Positions 25,074 through 37,074 of a stretch of DNA of 64,000 nucleotides are shown here, piece by piece. The notes below the pieces were generated by a model, which had not been told where the DNA came from, ran no database searches, and saw only the letters and a list, made by a program, of their open reading frames with translations. How positions within the stretch are numbered: position 1 is the stretch's first letter; each line of letters starts with the position of its first letter. Made by a program: the position numbers and the translations under genes. Source of the stretch: Arthrobotrys musiformis (lineage: Eukaryota; Ascomycota; Orbiliomycetes; Orbiliales; Orbiliaceae); contig JAVHJL010000001.1 of assembly GCA_036971715.1 (NCBI GenBank), forward strand, positions 2,046,001-2,110,000. The letters run 5' to 3'.

Positions 25074-25693
25074 TTAACGGAATGTGAAAGTAGCCCAGTT
25101 TCCCCATTCAGCGGATGTCCCGGTCGAGTTTCTGCATTGCGAAGTGGTATATCCAGTCCATGGACCACCAGAAACGAACTTGATAGCGGCACACTAAAAT
25201 GCAACACAGTATTAGTATCATTCATGAATGACCATCCTCCTTATTTATAACTGCTCGAAGAGGTACGAATATAAATACGTACCTGATAAAGGGTTCCATC
25301 AGATGCATGTTGGATAACCTGTAGAATGGCATCCAGTCCAACCCAAGCTGCAATGCCTGGAATCTGAGGTTGGCAGTAGTACGGGTATCCTCCAGCCGTT
25401 AGATGGGACATCTGCGTCAACGAAACCCATGTCGTAGGGGCGCTGACGAGGGCTGCCTTAAACTCGTAGTAGACGCCCAAGTGGGTGCTGGTGACACCGA
25501 TAGGAAAGCCGTTTACTGTAAGATTTGTGACACCGCCAGAGCGATCGGTTGAAGTAAAGCCACCACATGGGCCGGTTCCTTGGTTTACGTCATCGTAGCC
25601 GATGTAAGAAGGATACCGAAGGAAGAAGTGGGCTGACACCAATTGAACGGAGAGGAAGAGGGTTAAGATGAAGTTTGAAAGACGGAGATGCAT
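25074..25693 (-). CDS. X325/BIM1-like secreted copper-binding protein, copy A
   Basis: Two exons, 25693-25283 and 25193-25074, 176 residues. The signal peptide ends ...QLVSA, leaving His as mature residue 1 (HFFLRYPSYIGYDD). This is the hallmark of the LPMO-like X325 family, which binds copper by a histidine brace without oxidase activity and takes part in copper uptake (Bim1 in Cryptococcus). The second brace His is in GVTSTHLG at mature position 50; PCGGF and AAWVGLDAILQVIQ are shared with the other three copies. The intron (CAG|GTACGT, 89 bases) falls between LYQ and C, as in all copies. The mature protein stops about 40 residues after the intron and has neither a Ser/Thr tail nor a GPI signal, so it is probably fully secreted. 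Start chosen at 25693, because the upstream in-frame ATG (25729) would put a basic leader before the signal peptide. Confidence 0.87.
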
Positions 25694-27537
25694 TTTTGAC
25701 CGCCCCTGGATTTTATTGCTCCTCAACAAACTTTCAAAGTTAATATTAGGGTTAACAATAAATTATAGCAGGGTATAAAGAGATGCTTGATCGTACAGAT
25801 TTTTGTTTTGGAGGAATGTGGGATCGGAAGGTATCAAGGCTTCCTTGATATACTTTATCTAGTTCTTGGTCTGGACCAGTGATCCTACTTTCCTAACAGA
25901 GAAACCCAAAGCTGTCCGACCTCACCAACAAGTGTCTGAGCCAGGATCTACGGGAGGGATAGTCCGTCAAAGCACAATCGTGGTACTGGGTGTGAGTATC
26001 TAGCTTGGTTTCAAATCCAGGCTCACAAGCTATCCAATGCAGTACATGTATGCCATCGAAAATCATATGAATACAAACCGGATAGATATACGTTCATAAG
26101 TGGGCCCAGAGAGACTCTACGAGGCCTCTTTGATATCGATACCGGAACTTAGCGTACTTGGCGCATACTGTACGGCCCCTGCACATACATAAGATCAAGT
26201 ATAATCTGCTCACCTGTCGGTGTTTGGGGCCATCCACTTGCGCCTGCATATATAGTATCATATGACCTCAGCCGTGTAGTCTGTCGTATAACGGCGCTCC
26301 ATGAAGAGCTCAACGCCGTCAAGATGATTATGCATAATTATGTTGGCACCGGATTTCTTCCCCCGCGATCCGATGCACGTGGGCCTAACTTTGAGCTATT
26401 GCTGTATTGGTTCACGTAAATCTACATCAATATATACATGCCGCGATAGACGGCAACTTCATTCTGCCTCATGCCTTAGTATAGTTAGTACCCCACTACC
26501 TTGGGCGGCTGGTTTACAAGACCCACAGTAGCGAATCGTAGAAGCCCACCTCAGTGCCGTATGAATTCATGAAGCGACTCTTCGCTTCATCCCGCATAAA
26601 CGAACTCAAAATTACTCACGGGCTCTGACGAATTTATGCAAATAGTTCCTGAGGATCCATTCGTTAGGTTGAAGTAATCCCGGTTACACGATTTGGCCCT
26701 GCATAATATAGCCTACCTGCAGAGACCGAGCTTGTAGAATCCGACTCCAACAATGGCCGCTAAGACTGCAGTCGCCGTTGTAGAAACTAATAATGCGCAA
26801 TCATGGTGGAATATCCAAAGAAAAATTTTTATTGAGCTCACCAATCGGATACTCGTATTATGGGGATGATTGGCAAAAAGGCATAGTTCTTTACACTAAG
26901 CACTATGCGACATGTGCGTAAACTGTCTATCCTCAGAACACAGGATGCAGGTCTATATGCCAACTTCCCAACAGATTAAACATTGAGCTAATTATTCTTA
27001 TTTTAGGCAGGGACGGACAGGGCCAAGGTCCTCCACAAATCAGGAAGGCTCCCGGATATTGCGAGGGACCTGTCGCTGACTATATGCAATTGATACTATC
27101 AAAACTACGGGACCAGATTGAGACTTCTGTGGAGCGGAAGTTCGAGATTTTGTTCGAGGTCGCAGACGTAAATGCCTAGGACATCAGCCGAGCCTCGGCC
27201 TTGGCTTCAATTCATGAGAGGCAGAGTTTGTGAATTGAGTCCCACATCGGACAGTATGCGTACGGGGCACTATACTGAAGTGTAGATGCCTTTATCACGC
27301 GAAGTTATGAACTCGGAAAATCTCTACAATAAGGACACGGAGAGGTCTAGGAGCTGCATGCCTAATGAATTGTATAAGTACGTGGGCATTGCTCTTTCTC
27401 GTTCTTGAACATAGCATCCTCTTCACCACAATCAAGAGCAACTAGGAGCACCTCTATACACCTTCAAAACCTCATCTTGCTGTATTTAAACGCAATATCT
27501 CAGATATCAAGTTTAGTTATTCTATATAACCTTCAAA
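25694..27537. other. intergenic between divergent X325 copies A and B
   Basis: About 1.8 kb shared upstream region. A tatttaaacgc TATA-like element lies about 55 bases before copy B. An imperfect hairpin (gaagcgactcttcgcttc) is near 26571. No gene seen. Confidence 0.5.
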
Positions 27538-28182
27538 ATGAACTTGAAGAGCCTCTTCCTCCTAGGGCTTGCGAGCTTCACATCCGCTCACTTCATCCTA
27601 GAAGTTCCTACATCCATTGGATTCGATGATGATAATCTCGGACTCGCACCTTGCGGTGGAATAGACCAGAATAACAGAACTGGCGCCGAACAAACAAACT
27701 GGCCCAAAAAAGGGGGCCCAATCGGCCTTGTTACCACCCACGCCCATGCGGTCTGGGAATTCAGGGCAGCTGTCGTCCCCTTCACCAATCGATGGGTCAA
27801 CCTTGTTCCCAATATCACGCAAACCGCAGGCTTGGGCAGCGTTTGCTTCTCCAACATTCCTGGACCTAAGAATCCTCTCTGGTATGGTCGACAGGGTATC
27901 ATTCAGGTCATCCAGCACGGTGGCCACGGCGGTTCCCTCTATCAGGCAAGTACCCAACGTCCCGTCATAACCATCTAATTTCGAATATTCGAATATTTGC
28001 AGATTGTGGAGCACTCAACTAACCTTTTCTTTTTTCCTATTCGTTTCTTTTTCTAAATCTAGTGTGCATTCGTTAAGTTCAAAGCATTTGGTCCCGCCAT
28101 CACCGTTAACCCGTCGACGTGTTTCAACGATACTGGAATCGCGCTCGAATGGGGTAATCCTGAGGAAGAGCATGAGCATTAA
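27538..28182 (+). CDS. X325/BIM1-like secreted copper-binding protein, copy B
   Basis: Exons 27538-27945 and 28063-28182, 175 residues. Signal peptide of 17 residues (LFLLGLASFTSA), then mature HFILEVPTSIGFDDD. The second brace His is at mature position 51 (LVTTHAHAVWEF), with an extra His two residues on. The WYGRQGIIQVIQHGGHGGSLYQ end of exon 1 is more His/Gly-rich than in its paralogues. The 117-base intron starts GCAAGT instead of GT: after TATCAG no GT donor keeps the frame, and the following exon then begins with Cys exactly as in the other copies. The protein ends EEEHEH with no Ser/Thr tail or GPI signal. Probably extracellular, binding copper; no catalytic claim. Confidence 0.85.
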
Positions 28183-29645
28183 TTTACGGAGCGATTCACG
28201 GCCCCTGATCTGCAATAATATCGAAGTGCTAGATTCATATAGTGGGTGTGGAGCTCCCGGATTGCTTTATGGGTCCATATATGTGCTCAGCTGAGGGGTT
28301 GTGGGGGGATCAGAGCAAGAGGTGTTGCCATTTCAGCGATGCCATTCATTCCTTTTGCAGTATCGATATCGAAGGGAATTCTGCCAGTTAATTAGATGTT
28401 CATTTTCAGTGTCAGATTAATATGCAATGTATACTGCCCAGTAGTGTATCCTATCAAATATATCGTTAGCTTTGTATCGCAAATTTAAACTAAGCTTCGC
28501 GGGCCTGCAGTTAATTCTTCGATCAATGTAATCTTAGCGCTTAACCATTTCAATATGATGCATGTAGAAGGTTGAAAGTTTGCCTATAATCTCGAATTTT
28601 CTCAGTCATCATTCCATGACTTGGCTCGCGGGGGGCCATGAGATTTTCAAGGTTCCCCCTCAAGCGCGAAATTTCCTATATCTAGATATCTACAGAGCAA
28701 TCTTCTAAGCGGCAAGCAGTGATTACATTAGCTAATAACCGAATGGGACGAACGAAAAGATGCAAGCCATGAATTGGAGTGCCTATTTAAGCTTTATCCC
28801 AGGCTACGGAATATACAACCCCGTCCGCGCCGAACCCCGTAGTGTACCAAGCATTGAATAAGATATGAGATCTCGAGAGGCATTCGAAACTAAACCAAGA
28901 TTAGTCTTGACCCGAACGGCGCCACTCCCACCATCAAGAGCTGGGTATGCATAACCCGCATCCACAATATAATGCGGAATGGAATTAACTGGTGTCATGC
29001 AACACACTGTGGGGCGGCCAGAGCTCCCAGGTTATGACCTGCCATGGCGGACTTACCATAAAGAAATTATGCGAGGTTTCGAGCACATTTATGTTGGCAG
29101 GGATCATTATCCATTGCATACGCGATTGAGAGGCTGCCTTTTTGGGTCTTCGTCTAATTCATCTGCGGGGTATGATAATTTTAATTGACCTTGGCGAATC
29201 TGGTGTTCCACTGATCGAAGCAGAGCGAGGTTAATTCCTGAGACACGGGAATAGCACGGTTCCTGGAAAGTAGTATACAATTGCCTCGCTTTGACGGTAG
29301 AGTGCTGGCGGCACGAAATATGGAAAACACTATCACATCCAACATAACATTTCATTCAACGTTTGTGGTTTTATAGATCCTTATATTTCAATATTTGTAT
29401 TCGTTTGCGTTCTATTCAATGCACGCGAAGTCTTAAATCTTTATAGAGGATTGATGTCCAATTAAAGTTCAAAGACTATCACGTAACTGTTCTAAATACC
29501 TTGCAAGCTCCCGAAACTTAACTTTAAATAAACGCAAACGCTTGAAACAATGTCGAGGCCAAATCTAAAACTAGGTCTGGAAATGTAGCATATTACATGT
29601 ATGTATGTTTATAACTGTATAGCGGAAGGAAATGTGAAGAAATGG
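28183..29645. other. intergenic between convergent X325 copies B and C
   Basis: About 1.5 kb. Several overlapping short frames at 28804-29355 on both strands lack recognisable features; they could be gene remnants, but I see no X325 motif in them. Confidence 0.45.
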
Positions 29646-30455
29646 CTAGAGTACACCAGAAAGATCAAAAAGAGAGTCAAAGAGATAAATCACCGTTGCC
29701 AAAAGCCCAAGCATCGGTGGATGGACCGATTTATTCGTACCAGATGATCCTGTGGATGTAGAAGCAGGAGCACCCGTCGTTGTTGTCGTGGCTGCTGAGC
29801 CACCAGTGGGGAGGGTCGCTGGGCCGGTGTAGTCGGGATCGATGGATGCGACGACGCTGCTCCCGTTCCTACAGTTTCCTGGCACTGAAGCTGTTGCGCC
29901 TTCTACGAATTTTATCGCTGCGCACTATGATACATAATTCACACGGTTAGTATGTAGGTACCAAATATTTATCCTTTTATTTGTGCACTGGTGTAAAAGG
30001 AAAATCTTCGAAAGCGGATGAATGGAACTTACTTGATACAACTCGCCGTCGACGGCCCTCTGAACAACCTGTAAAACCGCATCCTTTCCAACCCAGTCCG
30101 CGATTCCAGGCACACGCGTCAGACAAAAGTTTCCCAACCCATCCTGGACGATATTCGGAATCAGATCCACGAATTCTTCAGTATTCTCCAGCAACGCTGC
30201 TCTTATCTGCCAATGAGCATTAGGATGCGTGGATACAACGCCGATAGGATAGCCACCAATTGGCCAGTTGGTGACTTTGTTCCGGCTGGCTATGTCGAAT
30301 CCACCGCACGGAGCTTGAACTTCATTGATATCGCTGAAACCGAGGGATGTCGGGATTTGAAGAACGAAGTGGGCATTTGCGAGTGGAAGAGCCGCTGCTA
30401 CAGCAAGGCAGACACTACGAATGCTTTTGGAGAGTTGGAGTCTTCCTTTCGTCAT
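29646..30455 (-). CDS. X325/BIM1-like copper-binding protein, copy C, GPI-anchored
   Basis: Exons 30455-30033 and 29924-29646, 233 residues. N-terminus MTKGRLQLSKSIRS, then signal peptide hydrophobic core VCLAVAAALPLANA and mature HFVLQIPTSLGFSD. The second brace His is at mature position 49 (GVVSTHPNAHW). Core motifs PCGGF, FCLTRVPGIADWVGKDAVLQVVQ and the LYQ|C intron position match copies A, B and D. The intron has donor GTAAGT and 108 bases. After the core comes a short Thr/Ser/Ala/Gly-rich linker (TTTTTGAPASTSTGSSG) and a hydrophobic C-terminus (LGLLATVIYLFDSLFDL), consistent with a GPI-attachment signal. Likely displayed at the plasma membrane, as for Bim1. Confidence 0.88.
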
Positions 30456-32030
30456 TTTCAGAGAAGCGCAGCACTGACTATCTTGATAGAAATCTTGAGG
30501 AGTTGAGTAAAATATGGAATGATAGTTAATGAAGGTATTTTGTTGAACTAGGAATAATCAAGTATAGTATGACCTCAAGACTGGGAGTACCAATATCGCT
30601 ATAATCTCCTTTGCCCTGCCGTGCGAAATAAATGCTGAAAGGTCCTAAAGAAGGAGTTCCTCCAGAGCTAGAGGCACGAGTTATGGTGTACTCTTTAATA
30701 TGGATTACCGCGCTGAGCAATTGATTGAGGGTCTGGATCACAAGCCCCGTAAAATGCCTATAGTTACCAACAATCAATCTCGTCTGGATATTCATAGTGC
30801 CGCAAGTGATCCGCAACGTTGCTGCCCACCGGCCTTCCTCAGCCGATAAATTTCACAATAGACCCCAGATGACTTGCCCAAACGGGATGATTCTATTTAG
30901 AAATTTCGCGGCACATCTTTGTCTCCTACCTGTATAGATCTCACAAAAGGAGCACCGTATAAATGTATATCAAAAAAACATATTTCTTCGGAAAAGTCGT
31001 CTGGAGTTTTCAATTGACCAAAAAAGTCGCAATACCCTAGTCTCGTCGCTATTCTCTGGGGGTTTCTTGCATGAGTTGCTTCTGTTGGAAATCTCAGCCA
31101 CCCCTGTCCTGGCCCCTGCACCCGCATACGCCAAGTAAAACGTGAGCAGATATGCGCAAGATACTTCCCGCTTCGAACGCCAAAAAATGCAACATGCAAC
31201 ACGCTGCAGGGCGCACCCTCCACTCGTGTTTGGAATTGTGTCTGTGCCTTCCATTTGTCGAATATCCTGCCAATATCACGACCTGATATTATGACAGCTG
31301 GGATATTCGTTTAGCATTCCTATTGGACTATCAAAATTTCAAGGTTTTGGCGGCCAGCGATTATTATGCCCCCACCCCCAGTCAGAGCATGCAGTGTAAT
31401 TTCCTCGGTTGATCGACCCACTTAAGTACGTGCCGACTCTTTGAATATATCGGATCTCATATGGGTCAGCCGAATCGTTCTATGTACCGGGTTAGCATTT
31501 TGCATATCGATATAGTTATTGTGTTATGCGTATAGAGGAAGAAGAAAAGTAGTCATAGTTGAGTGGCTGGCGCCGAGACAAAAAAGTGGTATTGATGTTG
31601 TAAATGTTCGTAAACTGTTCCAAGACGAAAGCAGCGGCATTTCTAAAGCACGCATAATATACTTGTACGTACATGTACTGGCCACCTGCAGACAGCCAAT
31701 GGCGCCCCTAGCAAGGCAACACTATAGGCCCGCCTCTTATAAATACCCTCAGCGATGGAAGGTGCTGATACCTGCGAGCCATTTGAAGTTGCATTCCCCT
31801 TCCTGCATGTATGCCCGCGGTGCCTTTCTAGTATTTTTGTAGCGGTTCTAATTTTTACACTGCCATCCTCTCGTTAGACCAGTAGCCTACAGAAAGCCTT
31901 TACGCTCGTTCCTGATCTTCTCAATACTTATAATTCCTCTACATTTCTAAAGGATTTCTAAAACCGGAAGACTTACTCGTCATCTTCAGAAACCCGGCTT
32001 TACAACTAGACTTTTGTAATATAATCCATA
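30456..32030. other. intergenic between divergent X325 copies C and D
   Basis: About 1.6 kb of upstream sequence shared by C and D. A tataaataccc TATA-like element occurs near 31738. Short minus-strand frames at 30897-31279 carry no motif I recognise. Confidence 0.45.
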
Positions 32031-33154
32031 ATGTTCTCTAAATTATCTCCTCTCGTTTCCTTCTCCCTCCTCGGTGCGGCCGTGAACGCCCACTATTTCC
32101 TCCAAACCCCGCCTTCAATCGGCTTCGACGACGTAACCCTGACTACTGTCCCCTGTGGTGGCTTCTCCCCCACAGATCGCTCTGGCGGCGTCACAGACTG
32201 GCCGGTGACAGGCTACCCATTCAGCGTGATAACCACGCATCTGGACGTAATCTGGACCTTCAAAGCCGCACTGATCACAAACGGTGTCGTCGGCGCGTTT
32301 GAGGATATCTACCCCAACGTTCATCAAACGGGTATTTCGGAGTTTTGTTTACCCGCTTTACCTGGTATCGCGGCATGGATCGGACGGGATGCTGTGTTCC
32401 AAGTTGTGCAGAAGGCTCCGGATGGGGATTTATACCAGGTTCGTATCTTTTATATGTATTTGGTGTATGGTGAATGTTATTGACAATTCTATAGTGCGCG
32501 GCGATTAAATTCGTAGCCAGTGGTTCGGTGCCAATGGATGACTGTAGTAACTCTACGAATGTCAGGGCGACAATAATCCCCGGAACTGGTCCGCAGCCAT
32601 CTGTTACCCTCGACACTTCCACATCTACATCTACTACTACTCCACCTCAGACTACCGCGCCTCCTACTACTACCGCTGCTACTACTACTACCGCTGCTAC
32701 TACTACCACCTCAGAGCCAGAGCCGGAGCCAACCTCGGAGCCAACAACAAGCGGTGAGCCCACTACCACAGATGACGGCGAACCCACCACTGAGCCTACA
32801 GACGAGCCTACAGTTGAACCAACCGGTGAGCCCACAACCGAACCTACAACTGGACCTACAACCACCGTAGATTCAACTGAAGAGCCAACCGAAGAACCAA
32901 CTACAGAGCCAACGGAGCACTCACATCCAACTACCTCCGGTGGCCACCACCACCATGAGACAACAGATACCCCAGGTTATAGCCAGGAATATACCACCCC
33001 AGCTGCGAACCCTACTTTGAGCACTACTACGGCTGCTAATACTACCACTGACGTACCGGCTCCTCCACCGTCGTATACTGGTGGTGCGAGCGGGGCTAGA
33101 GGATTAGGACTTGGGGTTTTGGCGGTTGTTCCTGCTCTTCTCTTTGCATTGTAA
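32031..33154 (+). CDS. X325/BIM1-like copper-binding protein, copy D, with Thr/Pro/Glu stalk and GPI signal
   Basis: Exons 32031-32438 and 32495-33154, 355 residues. Signal peptide of 20 residues ending AVNA, mature HYFLQTPPSIGFDD. The second brace His is at mature position 50 (VITTHLDVIW). Core motifs PCGGFSPTDRSGG and FCLPALPGIAAWIGRDAVFQVVQ; intron (56 bases, GTTCGT donor) at LYQ|C. After the core, about 150 residues of low-complexity Thr/Pro/Glu sequence follow (EPTTEPT-type repeats). Then an HHHH cluster in SGGHHHHETTD, which could hold metal, and a hydrophobic end (GLGVLAVVPALLFAL) fitting a GPI signal. The stalk would lift the copper domain out into the cell wall. It is the only one of the four with a long stalk. 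Confidence 0.9.
32611..32930 (+). repeat. degenerate Thr/Pro/Glu coding repeat
   Basis: Repeats of actact (Thr runs) followed by gagccaac/gaaccaac-type units encode the EPT-rich stalk of X325 copy D. Copies are imperfect, so this is an older or diversified array. Confidence 0.7.
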
Positions 33155-33464
33155 TTTAGAGCGGCTTTATAGTTTACGGGGAGAATGTTGTATTTGTGGC
33201 ATGGGATATACTTAGGGACATGTTAGGATAGGATGTCGTTTTCTCGAAAATGTATTAATAATTACCGACGACTAAACCAATCTTCAAGTATATAAACGTG
33301 CTTTGGCTAAGTCAACATTGGTTTACTGTATATGAAAGTTTTATTGTGAGCTTTAAAAGAATAGAATTCGTAATTTTCGTAGTATTTATAAATGTTGATT
33401 AGGAAAAACGTTCATATTTGAGTGTGCGAGAACGCTTTGCCTAATGTATCGCCCCACCACCCCT
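33155..33464. other. short intergenic between convergent genes
   Basis: AT-rich 3' flanks of X325 copy D and the leftward DUF7587 gene. Nothing else seen. Confidence 0.5.
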
Positions 33465-35927
33465 TTACACCGGTCCTTCTTGGTCCATCCCCTCTGCCTG
33501 CCCTCCGTCCCTGCCGTTAAGGCTCAGCAACTCCTCCGCATCCGCCGCCGTCCACTTCGGCAAGAAGAACTTCGAAACGTCTTGTCCCCCCATCCTAGCT
33601 TCAATCCCCCAATCCAAGCAAACATTCGTCGCAAACCTCTCCCTCAGATCCTCCCCCCAACCACCACCAAGCATGATCCTGGCGAAGTCCTCCACCGCTC
33701 TATCAACCTCCTCCGAACACGCAACCGCAAATTTCATACCATATATCACGCTGTTGATTTTTACACGACTCACAATGTCCATTCTGAAATGGACGTGTAT
33801 GTGGCGCGGAATACTCGTCGCACGGAGGAGTTCAATGTAATCTATCACATTCACTATAGCTTTCTCCGGTATCTCACCCCAGACTAAGATATCATAGTGA
33901 CCACCGTAGCGGTGTGCAGCAGGGATCATAGGACGCCGTTTGCAAAGACCGGAGATGAAATCGCTTGCCCTGTAGGTTTTTTGCAGATACGCGGGATCGA
34001 TGACAGTGATCCTTGGATCTGTGGCGTTTGTCCATCTACGGCTTAGAGCTGCTTTTCGGAGGACCCACATTAGGCTGTTGGAGGTTGAGATTAGAGGGGT
34101 TGGGATCTTTTCGCGGTTTAGATGGTTTGCGGCGTGGGTGTCGAATTCTGGGGTGTTTACTTCTAACGGGGGTGGGATGGGAGTTGTGATATCATCGCGG
34201 AAGAGGCCGGCGCGGATTAAGGTTGAGGAATTGTACCCATAGGATTCGCGGTCTGAATAGCGGAAGAGGATGTTTGTTGGTAAGGTGGGTTTTCGGCCGT
34301 TTGTATTGCGGTTCTGTGGGGGCTGTGGGTTCTCATAGAGGGCCATGAATTTTCGTTTCTTGGATTCGGTGCTGTATTTTGAAGAAGACTTTGAGGGGGT
34401 GTCTGGGACTTTTTGGTCGTCCGAGTCGGAGCTGGAGTCTGTTATGAATAACGGAGATTTTACTGGTGTCGTGTGTACGAAGGCTGATAGCCTTTCTCTA
34501 GCCCGAAGGATCTCTTGTTTTTTCCTCACTTCTCTATATATTTTTATAACCTCGTCGTCGTCTCTTTCTCGAGGAACTAGATTGACGCCTGTACTTTCAG
34601 CCGCTGCGGTTAATTCCTCCTTTATGGCGTTGAACTTTCCTTGTGGGTCAGTGAAAGAGGTATCTATAAAAACATCCTTGAAGAATTTCAAGTTGCGACT
34701 TCGCTCGTTTGTGAAAAACTGGTCGAATTGCATGCTGTATGCTCCGGAAGAGATGTTGATGCCAAAGCAGCGGTTTAGTATATTTCTGACAGCTGCCGGG
34801 CCGAGTTTCTACCAACGGCGGAGGACGTATAGAACCATCAGGTTCGAATCGGTCCAGGTGTGGCGGTAGGGGCTGAGGGGATCGTATATGTTCTCTTCTT
34901 TCTCCTTTTCCGGAGGCTCTGGTTCGGATAGATTCTCGTTGGTATCATCTATTTCCTTTTAATACAGATCATATAACGGTGAGCAGGGTGCGTTCATGAA
35001 CTTACAAGTTTCTGTCGGTGGTATTTTTTCTGGTTCTTTATAGTTATTTTGTGTATTCGCATTTTTCCTCCCAAAGCGCGGGAAAAGAACCCTATTGACG
35101 GGCTTCTCGCTCGGAACAAACGGCGTTTTGTAAAATTTACTATTGGGAGAGATGCGGTCGAAGGCCAAGTGGTCGCCTTGGTTTGACTGTGCATTCAAAG
35201 TGGGCCGTCGGGATTTATATTTATTGACACTGATTCTGATTCTCTTTCGGCCAGTGCAGTATCCGCTGTCGTCCTCATTGTCTTGGTCTTTGTCTGAGTG
35301 GAAGAGGATACTCCTGTCTTCCTCTTCCGTCTCTCCTCCTTGCGGTAGCTGAATTGGTGTTTCGGGGCTTTGAGGCGTGCTTGATGTAAGCCCCGCTATT
35401 TCAAGTATTCCGACCCCGACCCCATGGGCCTCGTTCATTCCCACATCTTGACTTTCGATAATAGTACTCGTTTCATTATTTGTTTGACTCGGTCCGTCTA
35501 GACCAGCTCTATAAACCTCCCTCTTCAGTTCCTCGCAAAATATATCGAAAGGATTACCACCCCTGCCGTCGTCATCCGCCTAGGAACGAGCGATGTCAGA
35601 GGTTGAATGTTGAGCATCGTGTTGCCAGTAATCCTGCTGTGTCGTTTGGCTATTCTCATTTTGAAAAGTAGTGGAGAATGGTATATTCTCATCCGATCTT
35701 GCTTGTTGCTCTTCAGATCCTGGGATCTGGGCATTGAAGGCGTGGTTGGAGGTAACTTGGGAGTCCTCGAGGAGGCTGTAAACTGGACATTGAGATGCAG
35801 GGACAGAAGCTGCCTCAACTTCGCCGGTTGAATCCGTTTTCGGGGGCGATATGTACAGCATTGGGACTCGAGGGGTGGCATTCTGTTCTGTGGGTTGGTT
35901 TTGATCTCGGCCTTGTGGTTGGCTCAT
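33465..35927 (-). CDS. SANT-like + DUF7587 protein, copy A, with two in-frame TAG codons
   Basis: One intron (35005-34949, GTAAGT...AAATAG) joins 35927-35006 to 34948-33465, totalling 2406 bases (802 codons). Two TAG codons interrupt the frame: codon 116 (35582-35580) and codon 354 (34811-34809). The first could instead be the 3' end of an unseen intron (CTCTGAC branch-like site, then TAG), but no good GT donor precedes it. The second lies inside a helical SANT/Myb-like segment (TWTDSNLMVLYVLRRW * KLGPAAVRNIL) that aligns with copy B, where Tyr occupies that position. DUF7587 covers about 535-680: ILFRYSD (Arg), PLISTSNSLMWVL (STS) and a late HYDILVWGEIPEKAI strand. An acidic KSPLFITDSSSDSDD patch precedes it. 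If TAG is a true stop, translation could restart at ATG 34733 (codon 380), giving 422 residues. Probably nuclear or cytosolic; the enzymatic role is inference. Confidence 0.65.
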
Positions 35928-37074
35928 GTTGGGCTTTGTATATATTAGCCCTCTAATAGGCTTTGCAAAGGAGAGTTAGAAGTGATGAGCGTCTTGAATG
36001 GTTTTGTAAAATAAATTGAAGGACAGCAGGGGAGTTTGCAATGAGAAGTTTTAGTGTCGATAGGGAATCGGGATGAGGTTGAATTCAAGTTAGCAATGCA
36101 TCGAATCGTGATAGTGGCGATGTTGTATTTTCCCGAAATGGAAGTCGATTTTGAGTTGCAATTGAGTGTGTAGTACAAACACTTTGGAAGTTGATCACGC
36201 GCGTAGCACCATTGACGACCTCTCGGATATAAATTTTGGGATGGCAGTCTTTTATATGATCCCTCAAAGCTCAGCAGCTCTAGATATCAATATGGTCCCC
36301 TCACAATTCAAATTTTTAAGACAGCTGTCTTAGAAATAGCAATCATGACAAACGGTGGGGAGGGATCATGATCAATGAAATTTAAACTATACAGCTGTCC
36401 CTGATTAACTGCACAAATATGCCTGTCCAATTAACTGGAGGGAATAGAGGTCTTTCTACTGCCTTATATATAATGGTATCAATTTATATGAAATTACGGA
36501 CCCAAGATATATTATATTGGTATAATTTACGGTACGTCTGTCAAGAATACCTCAAGCCTATCTTCGCCGATTTCGTATAACTACATGGTATACTCTATAC
36601 TTTAAGCTGCTAGCTGTCTCGTTCACATCTACAAGCCAATATCACACTGCAGCCGAGATCATCAACAGTCATTTTCAGACATCTTCATGGACACAGTGCC
36701 AATTCTACGCCGAGAATGCCCCAAACTCCACTCCAATCATGACAAAACTGATCTTTAGCGAGGAAGATGATTCATCAATCTGTCTCAAAGATTGCCAAAG
36801 ATTAATTTCCCTCGCTAAAAATTAATTGATTTGGATGGGGTATCTCGGCAAGACCTGAGAGGCTATAAAACCACACCTACTCCCCGTTTTTTGGAAAATA
36901 GTATAATCAGGTTGGGTTTGATCTTGGAGGTTAATCTCAGCAGCGATAAATAACCCGCCTTTGAAGAGTGAGTAATCGAGCTTTAGTATATGCTTGTCAT
37001 ATGCAGCGCTAACCTGATGAGTTAATTAGGTATAGATACTTATATATAACAAAGCTGAGATATAAGGCAAAAAG
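35928..37074. other. shared divergent promoter of the DUF7587 pair
   Basis: About 1.15 kb, AT-rich, separating the starts of the two head-to-head paralogues. Nothing coding recognised. Confidence 0.55.

Noticed and set aside
34600..34812. Intron starting at GTAGAA that would remove the second TAG of DUF7587 copy A
   Set aside because: It keeps frame, but would delete residues that align well with the SANT-like helix of copy B.
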